The notes beneath the pieces are model-generated. The model was not told the origin of the DNA. It searched no databases and saw nothing but the letters and a program-made list of their open reading frames with translations. This document shows positions 14,229 through 23,636 of a DNA stretch of 31,670 bases, one piece after another (positions within the stretch are counted from its first letter, which is position 1; each line of letters begins with the position of its first letter). This stretch comes from an uncultured Eggerthellaceae bacterium (GTDB lineage Bacteria > Actinomycetota > Coriobacteriia > Coriobacteriales > Eggerthellaceae). The stretch is from NCBI GenBank assembly GCA_910584145.1, contig CAJTXX010000023.1, forward strand, positions 1 through 31,670. The letters are read 5' to 3'. The translations under genes and the position numbers were made by a program.

Positions 14229-17200
14229 CTAGAACGGGTCGGCGTAGAGGCGCAGGCCATCGGGCATGCGCACGAAGCCGGCATCGGCGAGCATGGGGGC
14301 GAAGGGGCTCTCCAGCGCAGGCACGCCATTCACGCGCTCCACCGCGTATCTCTTGCGCGGAGCGCGCCCGCCAGCGCGACGCGCCTCGCGGCGGATATGC
14401 TCGGCGAGAGCGTGCACCGCCAGCGCCTGCCGATCGGCATCGGAGGCGAACACCACGAGCCAGCGCAGGCCGGCAGCAGCGAAGAGCGCCGGCTCGCCGC
14501 CGATAAAGGCCACGAGCGCGCCCGGGCGGCGCTGCGGCTTATCGTCGCAGGCGCCATCGCAGGCGCTCGGCCACGCGATGCCCTGGCCGTACAGGCACGC
14601 CGGGTCGGCTGCCGAGAGCACCACCGGGTCGGCTGCGGCATCCTCTTGCGCATACGAGCGCAGCGCCTCCACCGTCTCGCGCTCGGCGAACTGCGCGGGG
14701 CCCAAGCCCTCCACGAACATGCCGCGGGCCGCAGCGCCCGTTTCCTCCATGCGGTCGAGGACGTCTATGAGCGCCCACATGCCGCCCGCAGCGCCCGCTG
14801 CGAGAGCCGTATCGCGCGCCATGATGCCATAGCGGTCCAGAACGGAATCGACCAGCTCGATGGCTGCCTCCGTGCCGTCCATCGGCGCCGCTTCGACGCT
14901 GCGCACGCGCCCGAGCTGCGCACGCGCGAACGCTGCGCCCGAGCGCGCCGCTACAGCGGCCCGCGCCTGCGCTTCCTGCCAACCGGCCCGCGCCCGCCCG
15001 CGGCGGCTGCCCGCGCGCCTGCGCGGGACCGACCCCTTCGGCACCTTCTCCTCGCCGGACAGCTCGCGCACGCATGCGAAGGAGTCGCTCACCGCCTGCC
15101 CGCTCCAGAGCAGCGCGCGCAGCGCATCGGCATCCTCTGCCGCAGGTTCGGCATCGTCCGTCACCGCGATGGGCGCATACGGCGAATCGCTCGGATAGAA
15201 CGCCACCTCGCGCCGGGGCGCCTGCAAGCTGCGCGCCGCAGCCGAGCCAGCCGTGCGGCCCACCCAGATGACCTCGCCCGCCGCCAGCAGCTCATCGAGC
15301 ATGGCGGGACGGTAATCGGCCACCCGCGCTGGGAGCACCTGCTCTTCCCACAGCGCCGCATCGAGGAACACGCCCTCGAACTGCGCTATCACCTCAGCGA
15401 CGCCATCGGCCCCTTCCAGCAGCCCCGCCGCTCCGATGCCCTGCCTATCGAACAGGAACCGCATATACGCATCGAGCGCCACCGGCTGCACCGCCTGCCG
15501 CGCCCGCGCGAGCGAGCGCATCTTCGCGCGCCGCAGCACGCCGGCATCCGCCCACGTGCGCAGCTCCCCGGCCGCATCCACGCCGAAAGCGCCCTTGACG
15601 AGCCTGCCATCCGCAGCCAAGCGCGCAAGGCTGTCCTCCACCACTGCGCACCCGGCGCCCAACTGCTGCGCCGCAGCTGCCGTGGCGAAGGGAGCATGCG
15701 TCCGGGCGAAGCGCGCTGCCAACGCATCCATCGGGTGCAGCGCGGGCGCCTGCGCATCGGGTGCGGGCATCTCCGCCCACGCGGGCACCTGCACGCCCAG
15801 CGCATCGCGCACGAGCGCCGCATCGGCCGTAGCCGCCCACATCGTCTGCTGCGCGCTGCGGTATGGGAAGGCCCGCTTCTCCGCATGCAGCTCCTCGAGC
15901 GCGCGACGGGCGCACGAGCCCTCCTGCATGCGCTCGCCGATCTGCGCCTCGCCCATCGGCCCGAGCACGCGCAGCAGCCTCGCCGCACCCTCAGCATCCC
16001 GCACCCGCATATCGTCGGTCAGATGCTGGAGCTCGCGCTCTATCCCCGCCATCTCGTCGGCATCCAAGAGCTCCGACATATCGGGCGATCCCAGCACCTC
16101 GGCGAGCAGGCTCGTATCGACGCTGAGCAGCGCGGCTGCGCGCTCGGCATGCGGCATATCGGCATCGTAGAGGTGCTCCCCCACATAACCGAAGATCAGC
16201 GGCGCAGCGAGGGGCGAGAGCGTATCGGTCTCAGCCTCCACGATGCGCACGCTGCGCGCCGCGATGCGCCCGAGCACCTCCCGCAGCGCCGCCATATCGT
16301 AGACGTCCTGCAAGCACTCCCGCATCGCCTCCACCACCATCGGGAAGTCGGCGTAGCGCAGCGCCGCCTCCAGCAACTGCCCGCCCTTCACGCGCTGGAG
16401 CCACAGCGGCGCGCGCGTGCCGCCCATCTGCGGCCGCATCAGCAGCGCCCGCGCAGCGCATTCGCGGAAGCGCGCGGTGAACAGCGCCGTCCCGGTCACG
16501 GCGCCCCTGACGATCGACTCCGCCTCGTCAGCATCGAGCGCGAACGCATCGGTGGGGATATCGAACTCCTCCGCCGAAGGCGACAGCACCACGATGCCAT
16601 CGTCAGACGCCATCACCTTGGGGTCGAACCCGCACCGTGCAGCGATGCGCTGCGCCACGGCGAGCGCCCACGGCTCATGCACGCGCCGCCCGAACGGCGA
16701 ATGGAGGATGACCCGCAGCCCGCCTATCTCATCGGCGCACTTCTCCACGACGAGCGTCTTGTCGGTCGGCACCGCACCGGTGGCGCGGCGCTGCTCGGCT
16801 ATCAGCGCGATCAGGTTCCTCTGCGCGTTCGCGTCGAGCCCATCAGCCGCCAAGCGCTCTAGGAATGCGGGCGTAGCGAGGTCGCGCGCATCGCGCACCT
16901 CTTCCCCAGCCGCATCGGCGCCCTCTGCCACCGCCGCAGCGGCATCGCGCAGGAACGCACCGCGCCTCATACCATCCTCGATGCCGCGCGCTTGCCGCTC
17001 GCCATGCCAGAAGGGCAGGCGCGACCCGCGGCCCGGCGCAGGGTCCACCACCACCCTGTCCGCGGTTATCTGCTTGATGCGCCACACGCTGGTGCCCAGC
17101 GTGATGACATCGCCCACGCGCGACTCGTGCACCATCTCCTCGTCGAGCTCTCCCACGCGCTTGCGCCCCGCGCGAGCGCTACCCTCGGCGAGCACCACCG

Positions 17201-18992
17201 GGAACAGCCCGCGATCGGGGATGGTGCCCGCACCGCCCACGGCGAGCCGCTGAGCGCCCGGCAGCGCAGAGAGCACGCCGCTGTCCGCATCGAAGCGCAG
17301 GCGCGGCGCGAAGCCCGTCTCGTCGCCGGCTGCATAGCGCCCGGCCAGCATGCCCACCACCGAATCGAAGGCAGCGCGCGGCATGCCCGCGAAATCGGCC
17401 GAGCGGCATACGGTATCGAACCAGGCATCGGCGCTGATATCGCCCATGCTCACCTGCGCGACGGTCTGCTGGGCGAGCACGTCGAGCGGCCACATCACCG
17501 GGCGCGTCGGCTCGATGGCTCCCGCGCGCATACCCTCCACCGCCACCGCGCACCCGATGGCATCCGCGCGGGTGATCGGGAACATGCGGCCCTCCGGCAC
17601 GCCGCCCACGCTATGGTTCGCGCGCCCGATGCGCTGCAACGCGCTCGAGACGCTGGGAGGCGGCGCGAGCTGTATCACCAGGTCGACCGAGCCCATGTCG
17701 ATGCCCAGCTCCAAGCTCGATGTCGCCACCACGCAGGGCAGCTCGCCTGTTTTCAGCTCGTGCTCTATCTCGCGCCGGCGCTCCTTCGACACCGACCCGT
17801 GGTGAGCCTTCGCGATATGCGCCGGAGCGCCTTCGGCGAGCTCGGAGGTGCCGCCCATATCAGAACGGTTCGCCACGCCGCCCGCTGCGTCCGCCGCCCC
17901 AGATGCGCTGCCGACCTCAGACCAGTATCCCGCCGGCACGCTCAGCGGCGCGTCCCCGCCCTGCCGGCGCGCATACAGCTCGTTCAAGCGCGCCGTGAAG
18001 CGCTCGCAGAGGCCGCGCGAGTTCACGAACACGATGGTGGAGGTGTGCTCCAGCACCGCATCGAGCACCGCCTGCTCCACATAGGGCCAGATCGACGAGG
18101 ACCCAGCGCGGCTATCGGGCGCATCCTCGGCGCGCCCGCCATGCGCGGCTTCCATCGCAGCGCGCAGGCTGCGGTCGCTCTTCCACGCATCGCGCTCACG
18201 CGCACGTGCCGCCCGCGGGGCTGCCGCGTGCGCCGGTATGGCGGTCATGTCCACCACGGGCACCTCCACCGTGGCGCGGAATGCGCGCAGCGGCTCCGAC
18301 GCCACCACCTGCACCGGCTGCGCCCCGCCGAGGAAGCGCGCCACCGCCTCGGGCGGTCGCACGGTGGCCGACAGCCCGATGCGCTGCGCAGGAACATCGA
18401 GCAGGGCGTCCAGCCGCTCGAGGCTCACGCCCAGATGCGCGCCGCGCTTGCTGCCGGCGAGCGAGTGTATCTCGTCGACGATGACGGTGCGCACCTGCGA
18501 GAGCGTCTCGCGCGCCTTCGAGGTCAGCATCAGATAGAGCGATTCGGGCGTGGTGATCAAGATGTCGGGCGGCTTGCGCACGAGCGCGCGGCGCTCCTCG
18601 GGCGGCGTGTCGCCGGTGCGCATGCCGATGCGCACCTCGGCGAGCTCCTCGCCCCGCTGCCGAGCCGCCTCGGCGATGCCCGCGAGCGGCGCGCGCAGGT
18701 TGCGCTCCACATCGGCCGCGAGCGCCTTCAAAGGCGACACGTACAGCACGCGCACCCCGCCGCCCGCCGGCCCCGCTTCCCGGGACGTCAGCGCGTCGAT
18801 CGCCCACAAGAACGCCGCCAGCGTCTTGCCCGACCCGGTCGGCGCTATGGCCAGCACGTTCTCGCCATCGGCCACCAGCTCCCACGTGCGCGCTTGCACC
18901 TCGGTCGGGCGCTCGAACCGGCCCGAGAACCATTCCCGCACCGCGCCCGAGAAGCCGGCCATATCCTCTGATGGATGCTTGATGGACTTCAC
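14229..18992 (-). CDS. lhr: Large ATP-dependent helicase Lhr
   Basis: A 1587-residue superfamily 2 helicase, close to the length of mycobacterial and E. coli Lhr (~1510-1540). Seen: motif I APTGSGKT (50-57), motif II DEIH (173-176), motif III SAT (~208-210), then helicase C with VFVNSRGLCERF, HHGSVSKERRREIE, ATSSLELGIDMG and QRIGRANHSVGG. After these come the DEAD/H-associated and winged-helix modules and the long C-terminal part typical of full-length Lhr. The family is a 3'-5' translocase that unwinds RNA:DNA hybrids and is linked to repair. A ~70-residue charged insertion (about 235-300) separates the two RecA domains. The start is uncertain: GTG 18992 has GGAAGG very close, while ATG 18962 begins MAGFSGAV, where the family's conserved part starts. 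It is transcribed alone, opposite the gamma-carbonic-anhydrase gene. Confidence 0.95.
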   Translation of the reverse strand: MKSIKHPSEDMAGFSGAVREWFSGRFERPTEVQARTWELVADGENVLAIAPTGSGKTLAAFLWAIDALTSREAGPAGGGVRVLYVSPLKALAADVERNLRAPLAGIAEAARQRGEELAEVRIGMRTGDTPPEERRALVRKPPDILITTPESLYLMLTSKARETLSQVRTVIVDEIHSLAGSKRGAHLGVSLERLDALLDVPAQRIGLSATVRPPEAVARFLGGAQPVQVVASEPLRAFRATVEVPVVDMTAIPAHAAAPRAARARERDAWKSDRSLRAAMEAAHGGRAEDAPDSRAGSSSIWPYVEQAVLDAVLEHTSTIVFVNSRGLCERFTARLNELYARRQGGDAPLSVPAGYWSEVGSASGAADAAGGVANRSDMGGTSELAEGAPAHIAKAHHGSVSKERRREIEHELKTGELPCVVATSSLELGIDMGSVDLVIQLAPPPSVSSALQRIGRANHSVGGVPEGRMFPITRADAIGCAVAVEGMRAGAIEPTRPVMWPLDVLAQQTVAQVSMGDISADAWFDTVCRSADFAGMPRAAFDSVVGMLAGRYAAGDETGFAPRLRFDADSGVLSALPGAQRLAVGGAGTIPDRGLFPVVLAEGSARAGRKRVGELDEEMVHESRVGDVITLGTSVWRIKQITADRVVVDPAPGRGSRLPFWHGERQARGIEDGMRRGAFLRDAAAAVAEGADAAGEEVRDARDLATPAFLERLAADGLDANAQRNLIALIAEQRRATGAVPTDKTLVVEKCADEIGGLRVILHSPFGRRVHEPWALAVAQRIAARCGFDPKVMASDDGIVVLSPSAEEFDIPTDAFALDADEAESIVRGAVTGTALFTARFRECAARALLMRPQMGGTRAPLWLQRVKGGQLLEAALRYADFPMVVEAMRECLQDVYDMAALREVLGRIAARSVRIVEAETDTLSPLAAPLIFGYVGEHLYDADMPHAERAAALLSVDTSLLAEVLGSPDMSELLDADEMAGIERELQHLTDDMRVRDAEGAARLLRVLGPMGEAQIGERMQEGSCARRALEELHAEKRAFPYRSAQQTMWAATADAALVRDALGVQVPAWAEMPAPDAQAPALHPMDALAARFARTHAPFATAAAAQQLGAGCAVVEDSLARLAADGRLVKGAFGVDAAGELRTWADAGVLRRAKMRSLARARQAVQPVALDAYMRFLFDRQGIGAAGLLEGADGVAEVIAQFEGVFLDAALWEEQVLPARVADYRPAMLDELLAAGEVIWVGRTAGSAAARSLQAPRREVAFYPSDSPYAPIAVTDDAEPAAEDADALRALLWSGQAVSDSFACVRELSGEEKVPKGSVPRRRAGSRRGRARAGWQEAQARAAVAARSGAAFARAQLGRVRSVEAAPMDGTEAAIELVDSVLDRYGIMARDTALAAGAAGGMWALIDVLDRMEETGAAARGMFVEGLGPAQFAERETVEALRSYAQEDAAADPVVLSAADPACLYGQGIAWPSACDGACDDKPQRRPGALVAFIGGEPALFAAAGLRWLVVFASDADRQALAVHALAEHIRREARRAGGRAPRKRYAVERVNGVPALESPFAPMLADAGFVRMPDGLRLYADPF

Positions 18993-19027
18993 GACCTTCC
19001 GCTGCTCGAAGAAAGAAGCTAGCCGAA

Positions 19028-19056
19028 AAGATATATCATTACGGCAACGGCAGCAA
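19028..19056 (-). promoter_or_regulatory. Candidate promoter of lhr
   Basis: On the minus strand, TTGCTG (19051-19056) and TATCTT (19028-19033) are 17 nt apart, with a predicted start near 19021, about 29 nt before the GTG of lhr. It is the only A+T-rich patch (GATATATC) in the 171-nt divergent gap. I see no clear promoter for the plus-strand gene. Confidence 0.35.
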
Positions 19057-19163
19057 CCAGCGCATCTTGTCGGTGCAACGGAGAGTCCGCGCAGCCCATG
19101 CGCGCGAGCCCGACCACCTCAACGCACGCTGCAGCAGGATGCGACCCGACCGAAGGGAGCCTC

Positions 19164-19697
19164 ATGGACTACAGCGCTACCCGCATACACCCCACCGCCC
19201 GCATAGCCCGCAACGCCACCGTCATCGGCGATGTCGAAGTCGGCGAGGAGGCTTGCATCCTCTTCGGCGCCGTGGTGCGCGGCGACTGCAACGGGCGCAT
19301 CCGCATCGGCGCGCGCTCGAACCTGCAGGACATGGTGTGCGTCCATCTGCCGATGGACGGCGCCACCATCATCGGCGACGATGTGGCCATCGGCCACGGC
19401 GCTATCGTGCACGGCTGCACGATAGAGGACCACACCCTCATCGGCATGGGGGCCATCGTGCTCGACGGCGCGCATATCGGACGGGATTGCCTGATAGGCG
19501 CCGGAGCCGTCGTCACCGGGGGCGCCGATATCCCCGACGGCTCGCTCGTCGTGGGGTGCCCCGCCCGCGTGGTCGGCCCCACCACCGCCGAGCACCGAGC
19601 CTACATCCAAGGCTCCATCGACGAATACCTGCGCATCGGGCGCGACTTGGTCGAGCAGGGCATCATCGAAGAGGGCTACGCCGCGAACGGCCACTGA
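19164..19697 (+). CDS. Gamma-carbonic anhydrase family protein (hexapeptide-repeat)
   Basis: A 177-residue left-handed beta-helix protein built of hexapeptide repeats (IGDVEV, IGARSN, IGDDVA, IGRDCL). The three zinc/iron-ligand histidines of the gamma class are present at 61 (VCVHLP), 78 and 83 (GHGAIVHG), as are the conserved RGD (39-41) and Q55. Family members either hydrate CO2 or act as CoA-dependent or ferripyochelin-binding-like proteins (PaaY/YrdA); activity cannot be told from sequence. ATG 19164 is chosen for the GAAGGGAG just upstream; a longer open start at 19098 has no ribosome site. It converges on the purine nucleoside phosphorylase gene with just 2 nt between stops. Confidence 0.9.
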   Translation: MDYSATRIHPTARIARNATVIGDVEVGEEACILFGAVVRGDCNGRIRIGARSNLQDMVCVHLPMDGATIIGDDVAIGHGAIVHGCTIEDHTLIGMGAIVLDGAHIGRDCLIGAGAVVTGGADIPDGSLVVGCPARVVGPTTAEHRAYIQGSIDEYLRIGRDLVEQGIIEEGYAANGH

Positions 19698-19699
19698 TA

Positions 19700-20530
19700 T
19701 CACAAGCGCGCGAGCAGCTCCTGGATGAGGCGGCAAAAGTCGGCTTCGCGCTGCGACGCCACCTCCAAGACCTCTTCGTCATCAGGGTCTGCGCCCTCCA
19801 CCCCGCATGCCATGTTCGTGACGAGCGACATGCCGAGCACCCGCATGCCCACGTGCCGCGCCGCTATGACCTCCTCGCACACCGACATGGCCACGGTGTC
19901 GGCGCCCCAGCCCCGGAACGCGCGTATCTCCGCCGCCGTCTCGAAGCTCGGGCCCAGCAGGCCCAGGTACACCCCCTCATGCACCGGCAGCCCGAGCTCG
20001 CGCCCGATCTGCATGCCCATCGCGCGCAGGGCGGGGTCGTAGGCTTCATACATGCTGAAGAAGCGGTTGGCGATACCATCGGGCTCAGCGCCGGCCACGG
20101 GATTGCGCCCGGTGAAGTTGATATGATCGGCCATGATGCAGAAGTCGCCCACCGCATAGCCCTCGTTGACGGCGCCTGCGGCGTTCGTCGTTATCAGCGT
20201 GGCGGCTCCGAACCTGCTCATGAGCCAGATGGGATAGGCCACCTCCTGCGCGGTGTTGCCCTCGTAGCCATGCAGCCTGCCCTGCATGCAGAGCACGCGC
20301 TTGCCGCCGAGCATGCCGGCGACGAAGCGGCCCACATGGCTGGACGCGGTCGATGCCTTCATATGCGGCACCTCGGCGAAGGGCACCGCCACCACGTCCT
20401 CGATGCGCTCAGCGAGCGGGCCCAAGCCCGACCCCAGCACCAGCGCCACCTCGGGACGGAAGCCCCCGAGCCGCTCTTCGAGCGCAGCCTGCGATTCCTC
20501 GAGCATGCGCATGAGCGCGTTATCGGCCAT
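19700..20530 (-). CDS. punA: Purine nucleoside phosphorylase (trimeric, PNP family 2)
   Basis: A 276-residue enzyme for phosphorolysis of inosine/guanosine and their deoxy forms in purine salvage. Seen: VLGSGLGPLAE (phosphate loop), MQGRLHGYEGN, LITTNAAGAVN, MADHINFTGRNP, GPSFETAAEIRAF and the base-binding MSVCEEVIAARH; usual mammalian-type PNP has MSTVPE here, so the specificity segment is SVCEE. Type-II (mammalian-like) PNPs prefer 6-oxopurines. GGAGGAG lies just before the start. It is the last gene of prfA-prmC-punA, 14 nt after prmC. Confidence 0.93.
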   Translation of the reverse strand: MADNALMRMLEESQAALEERLGGFRPEVALVLGSGLGPLAERIEDVVAVPFAEVPHMKASTASSHVGRFVAGMLGGKRVLCMQGRLHGYEGNTAQEVAYPIWLMSRFGAATLITTNAAGAVNEGYAVGDFCIMADHINFTGRNPVAGAEPDGIANRFFSMYEAYDPALRAMGMQIGRELGLPVHEGVYLGLLGPSFETAAEIRAFRGWGADTVAMSVCEEVIAARHVGMRVLGMSLVTNMACGVEGADPDDEEVLEVASQREADFCRLIQELLARL

Positions 20531-20544
20531 ATGCTCCTCCGCTC

Positions 20545-21477
20545 TCAGCGCCGCGCGATCAGCACGCGCGGCCGTCCTGCCAGGTCATCTGCGATGCGCA
20601 CCGATGCGAAGCCCGCCTCTCGCGCCAGCGCCGCTGCCGCATCGAGGCACGTCTCGTGCAGCTCCACCGCGAGCACGCCATCGCACCTGAGCGCACCTGC
20701 CGCCCAGCCGAGCAGCCTCCGGTACACATCCAGCCCATCCGCTCCCCCATGCAGCGCCAGCTCGGGCTCGAATGCGCTCACCTCGTGCGGCAGCTCGCGC
20801 ATCACCGCGCTCGGGATGTACGGGGGGTTCGACACCACCGCATCGAGCGCGCCCTCATAGCGCTCCCCGAGACCTGCGCCCAGGTCGCACTCGAGCACGC
20901 GCACGCGCTCGGAGAGCCCCAGCCGCTCGACGTTCTCCGCGGCGAGCCGCACGGCCTCAGGCGATATATCGGTAGCCACCACCTCGATGAGAGGATGCTC
21001 GTACGCGAGCGAGCAGGCGATGCACCCCGAGCCGGTGCACAGGTCGGCCACGAGCAGCGGACGTGCGCCATCCGCCTCAGCGCCTTCGCCCTCCTCGGCC
21101 ACCTCGGCGTACTCGGCCGCCCGCGGGCGTGCCGCAGCCGGCAGCTCAGCCAGCACCTCGCTGACCAGCACCTCCGTCTCAGGCCGCGGGATGAGCACGC
21201 CCTCGCGCACGCGGATGTCGATATGGCGGAAGCCCACCTCGCCGATGATGTATTGCAGCGGCTCGCCCGCCCCGCGTCGCTGCACCGCGTCGCGCAGCAC
21301 CGCGCGCTCCTCGGTCGAGAGGGGCCGGTCGTAGTTCGCATACACCTCGATGCGCGCGAGCCCTGTGGCATGCGACATCAGCCGCTCTGACGACAGACGC
21401 GGATTCGCATCCCCCTTGCGCTCGAGGAAGCCCGTCGTCCATTCGAGCGCATCGCGGACGGTCCAGATGCCCTCCAC
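20545..21477 (-). CDS. prmC: Release factor N5-glutamine methyltransferase
   Basis: A 310-residue SAM-dependent methyltransferase that methylates the glutamine of the GGQ motif in release factors. Seen: N-terminal helical domain; RPETEVLV; a SAM-binding motif I DLCTGSGCIACSLA (about 145-158); and the catalytic NPPY (217-220) followed by IPS, FEPELALHGG and DGL. A low-complexity Ala/Glu insertion of ~25 residues (about 115-140) lies before motif I. It starts with GTG overlapping the prfA stop by one base (TAGTG), so it is coupled to the gene of its own substrate. Confidence 0.95.
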   Translation of the reverse strand: MEGIWTVRDALEWTTGFLERKGDANPRLSSERLMSHATGLARIEVYANYDRPLSTEERAVLRDAVQRRGAGEPLQYIIGEVGFRHIDIRVREGVLIPRPETEVLVSEVLAELPAAARPRAAEYAEVAEEGEGAEADGARPLLVADLCTGSGCIACSLAYEHPLIEVVATDISPEAVRLAAENVERLGLSERVRVLECDLGAGLGERYEGALDAVVSNPPYIPSAVMRELPHEVSAFEPELALHGGADGLDVYRRLLGWAAGALRCDGVLAVELHETCLDAAAALAREAGFASVRIADDLAGRPRVLIARR

Positions 21478-22550
21478 TACACCGCGGCTTCCAGCTTCTG
21501 CGCGCGGTCAGCCGCTTGCAGCGCTGTTATCACGTCTGCGAGCTTATCGCCCATCAGCACGTCGTTGTAGCTGGAGTTGAAGCCGATGCGGTGGTCGGTC
21601 ACGCGGTCTTGCGGGCCGTTGTAGGTGCGTATCTTCTCGGCGCGGTCGCCCGTGCCGATCTGTGCCAAGCGCTCGGCGCCCTCGGCGGCCTGCTGCTCGG
21701 CGAGCATCTTCTCGTACAGGCGCGCACGCAGCACGCTCATAGCCGCCACCTTGTTCTGCAGCTGCGACTTCTGGTCCTGCGACTGCACCACGAGCCCGGT
21801 CGGCAGGTGCGTGATGCGCACGGCGGAGTCGGTGGTGTTCACGCACTGGCCGCCCGGGCCGCCCGCGCGGAACACGTCGATGCGCAGATCGCCCTCGTTG
21901 ATCTCGACCTCCACCTCGTCAGCCTCGGGCAGCACCGCCACAGTGGCCGTTGAGGTGTGGATGCGACCCTGGCTCTCGGTCTTGGGCACGCGCTGCACGC
22001 GATGCACGCCGCTCTCGAACTTCATCAGCGAGTAGACGTGGTCGCCCTTCACCTTGAACTGCACTTCCTTGTAGCCGCCCGCCTCGGAAGGCGACACGTC
22101 CAACGTCTCGGTCTTCCAGCCCTGCGAGCCGGCGAAGCGCTCGTACATCTTGTACAGGTCGCCCGCGAAGATGGCGGCCTCATCGCCGCCGGCCGCCGCG
22201 CGTATCTCGACGATGATGTCCTTCTCATCGGCCGGGTCGGCCGGTATCAGCATGAACTTGATGTCCTCTTCCAGCTGCGGCAGCTTCGCCTCGATGCCGC
22301 TGATCTCCTCTTGCGCGAACTCCTTCATGTCCGCATCAGAGAGCATCTCCTTAGCCGCTTCGAGGTCGTCGAGCGCGCTCACGTACTCCGCCGCCTTCTT
22401 GGCGAGCGGGCCTTGGCTCGCGTATTCCTTCGCCAGGCGGTTGTACTCCTTCTGGTCAGCCAGCACGGCCGGGTCGCCCATCTTGGCTTGCAGCTCCTCA
22501 TAGGCCACCATGAATTTCTCTAGCTTCTCGCGCATATCGACATCGTGCAT
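21477..22550 (-). CDS. prfA: Peptide chain release factor 1
   Basis: A 357-residue class I release factor for UAA/UAG. Seen: the GGQ catalytic loop (FRAGGPGGQCVNTTDSAVRI, GGQ at 233-235) and the RF1-type recognition region VQRVPKTESQGRIHTS (PxT at 189-191) instead of the SPF of RF2. The length is normal. The ATG at 22550 has AGGA about 9 nt upstream; ATG 22535 is an alternative. It follows the trxB terminator; I see no convincing separate promoter downstream of that terminator. First gene of prfA-prmC-punA. Confidence 0.96.
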   Translation of the reverse strand: MHDVDMREKLEKFMVAYEELQAKMGDPAVLADQKEYNRLAKEYASQGPLAKKAAEYVSALDDLEAAKEMLSDADMKEFAQEEISGIEAKLPQLEEDIKFMLIPADPADEKDIIVEIRAAAGGDEAAIFAGDLYKMYERFAGSQGWKTETLDVSPSEAGGYKEVQFKVKGDHVYSLMKFESGVHRVQRVPKTESQGRIHTSTATVAVLPEADEVEVEINEGDLRIDVFRAGGPGGQCVNTTDSAVRITHLPTGLVVQSQDQKSQLQNKVAAMSVLRARLYEKMLAEQQAAEGAERLAQIGTGDRAEKIRTYNGPQDRVTDHRIGFNSSYNDVLMGDKLADVITALQAADRAQKLEAAV

Positions 22551-22572
22551 GGCAGATCATCCTCGCATCCGT

Positions 22573-22599
22573 GAAAAATGCGCACCATACGGCGCGCAT
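22573..22599 (-). terminator. Intrinsic terminator of trxA-trxB
   Basis: On the minus strand a 9-bp stem ATGCGCGCC / GGTGCGCAT (one G-U pair) with a GTAT loop is followed directly by TTTTTC, 30 nt after the trxB stop: a classical Rho-independent terminator. An extended -10-like TGGTAGAAT (22614-22622) sits upstream of it, so any transcript starting there would meet the hairpin before prfA. Confidence 0.75.
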
Positions 22600-22628
22600 G
22601 TGCTCTCCACGCTATTCTACCAAGGATG

Positions 22629-23579
22629 TCAACTCTGATGTTGCAGCAGATAGTTCGCGCATGCGTCGGCGCAGTTGGCGCCATCGGCCACCGCAGTGGA
22701 CACCTGGCGCAGCATCTTCGTGCGCACATCGCCCGCGGCGAACACGCCCGGCACGCTGGTATCCCCCATCTCCCGGGCTACGATATGCCCGGTCTGGTCG
22801 AGCTCCAGCTTCCCATCGAGGAATTCCGTGTTGGGAACCGAGCCGATGGCCACGAACACCGCCGCCACCGCCACATCGCGCTCATCGCCGCTCACGCGGT
22901 CGCGCACATGCACGCCGGATACGGCGCCGTCCTCTTCGAGCAGCCCCTCCACCACCGTGTTCCACACGATCTCGACGTTATCGAGCTGCTCGAGCTTGTT
23001 GTGGTAGATGGCCGTGGCGCGCAGCACATCGCGGCGCACGAACAGGTAGATATGCCGGCATATGCGCGACAGGTAGATCGCATCGGCCGCCGCCGTATCC
23101 CCGCCGCCCACGATGCACACATCGCGGCCCTTGAAGAAGTTGCCATCGCAGGTCGCGCAATACGACACGCCGCTGCCGGTCAGCTCGTCTTCCCGCGGAA
23201 GGCCCAGCTTCGCCGGTCGCGCACCGCTCGCCACGATGACACTGCGCGCCTCGAGGCTGCCCGCCGCGAGCGTGAGCGTCTTCACGTCGCCTTCGAGCTC
23301 GGCGCCCACCACTTCGTCGTATATGGTCTGCACGCCGAAATGCTCAGCCTGCCCGTGCATGATCTCGGACAGCTCATAGCCGCTGGTCGACAAGGTGAAA
23401 CCGGGATAATTCTCCAGATGCTCGGTCTGAGCCATCTGACCGCCCGGCGAGAGGTTCTCGATGAGCGCCGTATCGAGGCCCGCGCGCGCAGCGTACATCG
23501 CAGCGGTCAGGCCCGCTGGCCCGGCGCCTATGATGGCGACATCGTATAGCTTGCCCGTTGCGCTCGCGCCGTCCGGCAT
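22629..23579 (-). CDS. trxB: Thioredoxin reductase
   Basis: A 316-residue flavoprotein that reduces thioredoxin with NADPH. Seen: FAD motif GAGPAG (18-23), active-site CATC (141-144), NADPH motif GGGDTAAADA and the C-terminal FAD motif GVFAAGDVRTK. This is the low-Mr bacterial type. ATG 23579 is chosen because GGAGGAGG lies upstream; starts at 23594 or 23627 are open but lack this. It sits 57 nt after trxA, with a hairpin in between, and is followed by the intrinsic terminator. Its partner TrxA is encoded immediately upstream. Confidence 0.96.
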   Translation of the reverse strand: MPDGASATGKLYDVAIIGAGPAGLTAAMYAARAGLDTALIENLSPGGQMAQTEHLENYPGFTLSTSGYELSEIMHGQAEHFGVQTIYDEVVGAELEGDVKTLTLAAGSLEARSVIVASGARPAKLGLPREDELTGSGVSYCATCDGNFFKGRDVCIVGGGDTAAADAIYLSRICRHIYLFVRRDVLRATAIYHNKLEQLDNVEIVWNTVVEGLLEEDGAVSGVHVRDRVSGDERDVAVAAVFVAIGSVPNTEFLDGKLELDQTGHIVAREMGDTSVPGVFAAGDVRTKMLRQVSTAVADGANCADACANYLLQHQS

Positions 23580-23597
23580 CTCATCCTCCTCCATGAA

Positions 23598-23623
23598 GGC
23601 AGCCCCGCGCTCGCAGGGCTGCC
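23598..23623. repeat. Intergenic hairpin between trxA and trxB
   Basis: Perfect 8-bp arms GGCAGCCC and GGGCTGCC around a 10-nt loop, just upstream of the trxB ribosome site. It has no U-tract, so it is more likely an mRNA processing or stability element that adjusts the trxA:trxB ratio than a terminator. Confidence 0.5.
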
Positions 23624-23636
23624 GCATCCAGCTCCG

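Noticed and set aside
14133..18971. Very long open frames (909 and 659 codons) on the plus strand opposite lhr
   Set aside because: Their translations are Arg/His/Ala-rich low-complexity sequence, as expected from the complement of G+C-rich codons; lhr on the minus strand has full helicase motifs.
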